Below are positions 61,646 through 64,000 of a stretch of DNA of 64,000 nucleotides, one piece after another. Numbering within the stretch: the first letter of the stretch is position 1; the number at the start of each line of letters is the position of its first letter. Origin of the DNA: Caballeronia arvi (GTDB taxonomy: Bacteria; Pseudomonadota; Gammaproteobacteria; Burkholderiales; Burkholderiaceae); assembly GCF_001544695.2 (NCBI RefSeq), contig NZ_FCOM02000034.1, forward strand, positions 1-64,000. The letters run 5' to 3'. A program made the position numbers and the translations under genes. The notes under the pieces were generated by a model, which was not told the DNA's origin, did not search any database, and was given only the letters and a program-made list of their open reading frames with translations.

Positions 61646-61760
61646 GTTCGTCCGAACGTTCCGATGACGAGGTAATTTGACACACATCAACTGCACGGCG
61701 AGGGGCAGGCGTAGGTTGATAGAACGGCCCCAATCGTTGGGGTGCCGCGAGGCAAATTTC

Positions 61761-61916
61761 ATGGCAATACTATTGTCAGCCGTAATCTTCCTCACATCGG
61801 CTGGATTCCTTCTCACCGGCTCAACGCCGGCTTCGACGCCAACGGCGGCGATTGCACCCGACGCTGCTTCGAGCACTGGGGAAAGCGGGAGCGCCATCGC
61901 TCCGTCGCGACTTTAG
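61761..61916 (+). CDS. Possible 51-aa exported peptide
   Basis: ATG at 61761 with GAGG eight bases upstream. The sequence starts MAILLSAVIFLTSAGFLL, a good signal or anchor helix, and the remainder is Thr/Ala/Ser-rich without Cys. It lies alone in the 536-bp gap between DUF2950 and the antiporter. The upstream frame (from 61677) lacks a ribosome site. Coding status is uncertain: the case rests on the hydrophobic start and the ribosome site. Confidence 0.4.
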   Translation: MAILLSAVIFLTSAGFLLTGSTPASTPTAAIAPDAASSTGESGSAIAPSRL

Positions 61917-62181
61917 TTGTCGCGGCAAGCTGCTTCCTTGCGCAGTCTTCCTGACGAAGACCGCGTCGCCAAGACTTGGCTCGTCGGAACAAAGGTGTCC
62001 ATACGCAGATATCCCGGTCGTAGCTATTGCGCGGATCGTCTCCTGAAGGTATCGATGATACAAACCTCGACTCGATGGTCGACTCGAGTCTTGGATCCGC
62101 GGCATGGCATCACGTACCCGCCGCCGATTGCACTGTAAGGACAGACCAGCCTTTGTCGTAGTCGGATCGGGGGGGCGGTGC
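61917..62181. other. Intergenic region before the antiporter gene, no gene recognised
   Basis: 265 bp. It contains short dyads (GTATC-GAT-GATAC near 62050 and a TCGACTCGA pair near 62075) but no convincing promoter, terminator or ORF. Confidence 0.4.
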
Positions 62182-63345
62182 ATGTCAAAACTGTTGATCG
62201 ACGTTGTGATCTTTCTTGCGTCCGCGCTCATCGCCGTACCGGTGGCGGTCCGCCTCGGCTTTGGGCCGGTGCTTGGGTACCTGGTGGCAGGCGTCATGAT
62301 CGGTCCGTGGGCACTGAAGCTCGTGACCGACGTCGACGCGATCCTTCATTTTTCCGAATTGGGCATCGTGCTGATGATGTTCGTGATCGGACTCGAGATG
62401 AGGATGGACGCACTGTGGGCGATGCGCCGCACCATCTTCGGATACGGCGCCATGCAGATGACCGTCTGCGCCGTGGCGTTGTCGGGGATTTTCCTGCTCC
62501 TCGGATTGCCCTGGCGCATCGCGCTGACGGGCGGGCTTGCGCTCTCGCTTTCATCGACAGCAATGGTGATGTCCGAACTTCAGGAGCGCAAGTTGATGGA
62601 CACGCCAACGGGCCGTGCCGGCTTCGGCATTCTGCTGTTTCAGGACATGGCCGCCATTCCGCTGATTGCGCTGCTTCCGCTGCTCGGGCCGACCGTGCCC
62701 GCACCCGAAGCCGAACCCGGCTGGCTCGTAGCGCTGAAGGCGCTTGCCATGCTGGCGGCGATAGCCCTGGCGGGCCGCTATCTGCTGCATGTCGTGCTGC
62801 GTCTCATCAGGAGCACCGGCGTCCCGGAGATCTTCACAGCGTTCGCATTGCTCTGGATCATCGGAATTTCGTTGCTCATGGAGAGCGTTCACTTGTCGAT
62901 GTCTCTGGGTGCGTTCGTCGCAGGCGTGCTGCTCGCCGATTCGGATTATCGCCACGAAGTAGAGGCCGACATGGCGCCATTCAAGGGCCTGCTCCTCGGC
63001 CTGTTTTTTATCGCGGTGGGCATGTCGATGGATTTCAGCGTTTTGATGCGTGAGCCGGTGCGGGTGGCGGTGCTCGTCGTGGCGGTGGTCGGCATCAAGG
63101 CGATCGCGCAGTGGTGTCTTGCAAATCGGTTCGAAGTTCCGGCTTCGCAACGCGCCTACTTTGCCGTTCTCTTGTCACAGGGCGGCGAGTTCGCGTTCGT
63201 GGTGATGGCCGCTTCATTGACTGCGCGTGTCATCGATCAGCGCCAGGCGTCGCTGGTCACGCTGGTCGTCGCGCTCTCGATGGTATCGACGCCACTGCTG
63301 CTCCTCGCTCACCGCCGGTTCTCCGGTGCGGACGCGCGAACGTAA
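62182..63345 (+). CDS. CPA2-family cation/proton antiporter (Kef-type) without RCK domain
   Basis: 387 aa, ATG at 62182 after a G-rich ribosome site. About 12 membrane segments of the Na+/H+ exchanger fold: GFGPVLGYLVAGVMIGPWAL, FSELGIVLMMFVIGLEMRMDAL, GGLALSLSSTAMVMSELQE, GFGILLFQDMAAIPLIALLP (the essential QD motif) and LGAFVAGVLLADSDYRHEVE. KefB/KefC are about 600 aa with a cytosolic TrkA-N domain that senses glutathione adducts; here the chain ends at the last membrane segment, so that control is missing or supplied in trans. Function: K+ or Na+ exchange, probably in stress. Confidence 0.88.
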   Translation: MSKLLIDVVIFLASALIAVPVAVRLGFGPVLGYLVAGVMIGPWALKLVTDVDAILHFSELGIVLMMFVIGLEMRMDALWAMRRTIFGYGAMQMTVCAVALSGIFLLLGLPWRIALTGGLALSLSSTAMVMSELQERKLMDTPTGRAGFGILLFQDMAAIPLIALLPLLGPTVPAPEAEPGWLVALKALAMLAAIALAGRYLLHVVLRLIRSTGVPEIFTAFALLWIIGISLLMESVHLSMSLGAFVAGVLLADSDYRHEVEADMAPFKGLLLGLFFIAVGMSMDFSVLMREPVRVAVLVVAVVGIKAIAQWCLANRFEVPASQRAYFAVLLSQGGEFAFVVMAASLTARVIDQRQASLVTLVVALSMVSTPLLLLAHRRFSGADART

Positions 63346-63454
63346 ACGAGCGGGTGATCTTCCAGCCGGCGACTGCCGAAATCGTTCGACCGGCTGTTTG
63401 AGAAGTGATGTTGTCCGTCCTGGACTTGGACTGCCGAGCAGAGGAGGCATTGAG

Positions 63455-64000
63455 ATGCTATCGCCGAATACCGAACGCACGCTCTCCAGAGAACTGCTCG
63501 ATGTGCTGATTCGCGCCGGACTCGTTGCCGTGCTCGCCGTCTTCTGTTTTCGCGTCTTCGTTCCGTTCCTCGACCTGATGGTCTGGGCGCTGATCCTTGC
63601 GGTCACGCTGTACCCGCTTCAGGTGCGGCTGCGCGGTTCGCGCGGGGGCAGGGATGGCCTGATCGCCACGCTGATCATCCTCGTTGCCTTCGTCGTGATT
63701 CTCGTGCCGACGTACCTGCTCGGTGTCGCGGTGGCCAGTTCGATCGAGCGCGCGATGGTCGTCTTCAGGAGCGGGAGCTTCCAGATACCGCCGCCTGCGG
63801 AATCGGTGGCCGCGTGGCCTCTGGTGGGACAGCGCGTGTTCGACTTCTGGACCCAGGCATCGACGGATCTGTCAGGGCTTGCGCAAAAGTTCGCGCCTCA
63901 GCTCAAGCAGGCCGGTCTCGCCGTGCTCGGCACGGTCACGGGTCTGGGAGCGGGGATGCTGGTCTTCTTTCTCGCGCTGATCGTCGCGGGCATCTTCATG
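63455..64000 (+). CDS. AI-2E family (PerM-type) transporter, 5' part
   Basis: ATG at 63455 with GAGGAGG upstream; the gene runs off the window after 182 codons. It starts MLSPNTERTLSRELLDVLIR, followed by two membrane segments (AGLVAVLAVFCFRVFVPFLDL and WALILAVTLYPLQVRLR), the third LIATLIILVAFVVILVPTYLLG, a hydrophilic stretch, and a fourth beginning GLGAGMLVFFLALIVAG. This is the N-terminal order of the family (about 350 aa). Members export small molecules or Na+/H+; naming after AI-2 is historical. Confidence 0.82.
   Translation, partial: MLSPNTERTLSRELLDVLIRAGLVAVLAVFCFRVFVPFLDLMVWALILAVTLYPLQVRLRGSRGGRDGLIATLIILVAFVVILVPTYLLGVAVASSIERAMVVFRSGSFQIPPPAESVAAWPLVGQRVFDFWTQASTDLSGLAQKFAPQLKQAGLAVLGTVTGLGAGMLVFFLALIVAGIFM

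Noticed and set aside
63548-63557. CTGTTTTCG inside the AI-2E transporter gene
   Set aside because: No GGAAYA box 15 nt upstream and it lies within coding sequence.

Overview
The window is GC-rich, densely coded DNA of Burkholderiales type. I infer the Caballeronia/Paraburkholderia group from the codon pattern, the gene families and the Burkholderia-style type VI secretion (T6SS) order, not from any search. I see no tRNA, rRNA, CRISPR array, insertion sequence or phage gene. It reads as a large replicon carrying housekeeping (acnB), catabolic, secretion and stress blocks. The last gene runs off the right edge.

Layout. 0.1-2.7 kb: a secreted seven-bladed propeller protein (Vgb-like) divergent from a DadA-like FAD oxidoreductase. 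3.0-5.9 kb: acnB with a clear promoter, a triple ATAAGAC repeat and a strong terminator, followed by a rearrangement scar (fragment of an SsuC-type permease running into a DUF3088 gene). 6.4-16.8 kb, all minus strand: a transport and monooxygenase locus of organosulfur type, with a peptide-type ABC importer whose two ATPases are fused, an LLM flavin monooxygenase, two acyl-CoA-dehydrogenase-fold (SfnB/DszC-like) flavoproteins and an SsuA-like binding protein. 16.9-24.0 kb: a five-gene minus-strand operon (SAF-domain dehydrogenase, two MFS transporters, two COG3618 lactonase-type hydrolases) divergent from a GntR/FCD regulator, with three TGGYATACC operators between them.

24.1-52.4 kb is the most interesting part. 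An ECF sigma/anti-sigma pair and a 78-aa unknown protein precede a T6SS operon: hcp, tssA, B, C, E, F, G, H, a DUF4280 PAAR-like gene, vgrG, tagH, tssK, L, M, tagF. No tssJ is present. Tail to tail with tagF is a minus-strand operon for a FecR-like periplasmic protein, a membrane HAMP protein with a CxxCH haem site, a soluble Ser/Thr kinase (PpkA-like) and a PP2C phosphatase (PppA). Beyond it lie a 44-aa and a 511-aa protein of unknown function. The promoters of the 78-aa gene, the FecR/haem/kinase/phosphatase operon and the 44-aa/511-aa operon share one pattern, GGAAYA, exactly 15 nt, then CTGTTTT. A weaker version precedes the sigma gene. I infer an ECF regulon tying envelope or redox sensing to the phosphorylation control of this T6SS. 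A 158-bp perfect repeat (period 173 bp) at the tssM/tagF junction makes an extra coupled 57-codon chimeric ORF.

52.6-57.2 kb: LysR regulator, MFS transporter, LigJ-type 4-oxalomesaconate hydratase, LigK-type aldolase and a small Cys-pair protein, i.e. the lower part of a gallate/protocatechuate 4,5-cleavage route without the ring-cleavage enzyme. 57.4-64.0 kb: plus-strand stress and envelope genes (CBS-BON protein, tandem universal stress protein, DUF3300 lipoprotein, DUF2950 protein, a possible 51-aa exported peptide, a Kef-type antiporter without its cytosolic regulatory domain, and a partial AI-2E family transporter).
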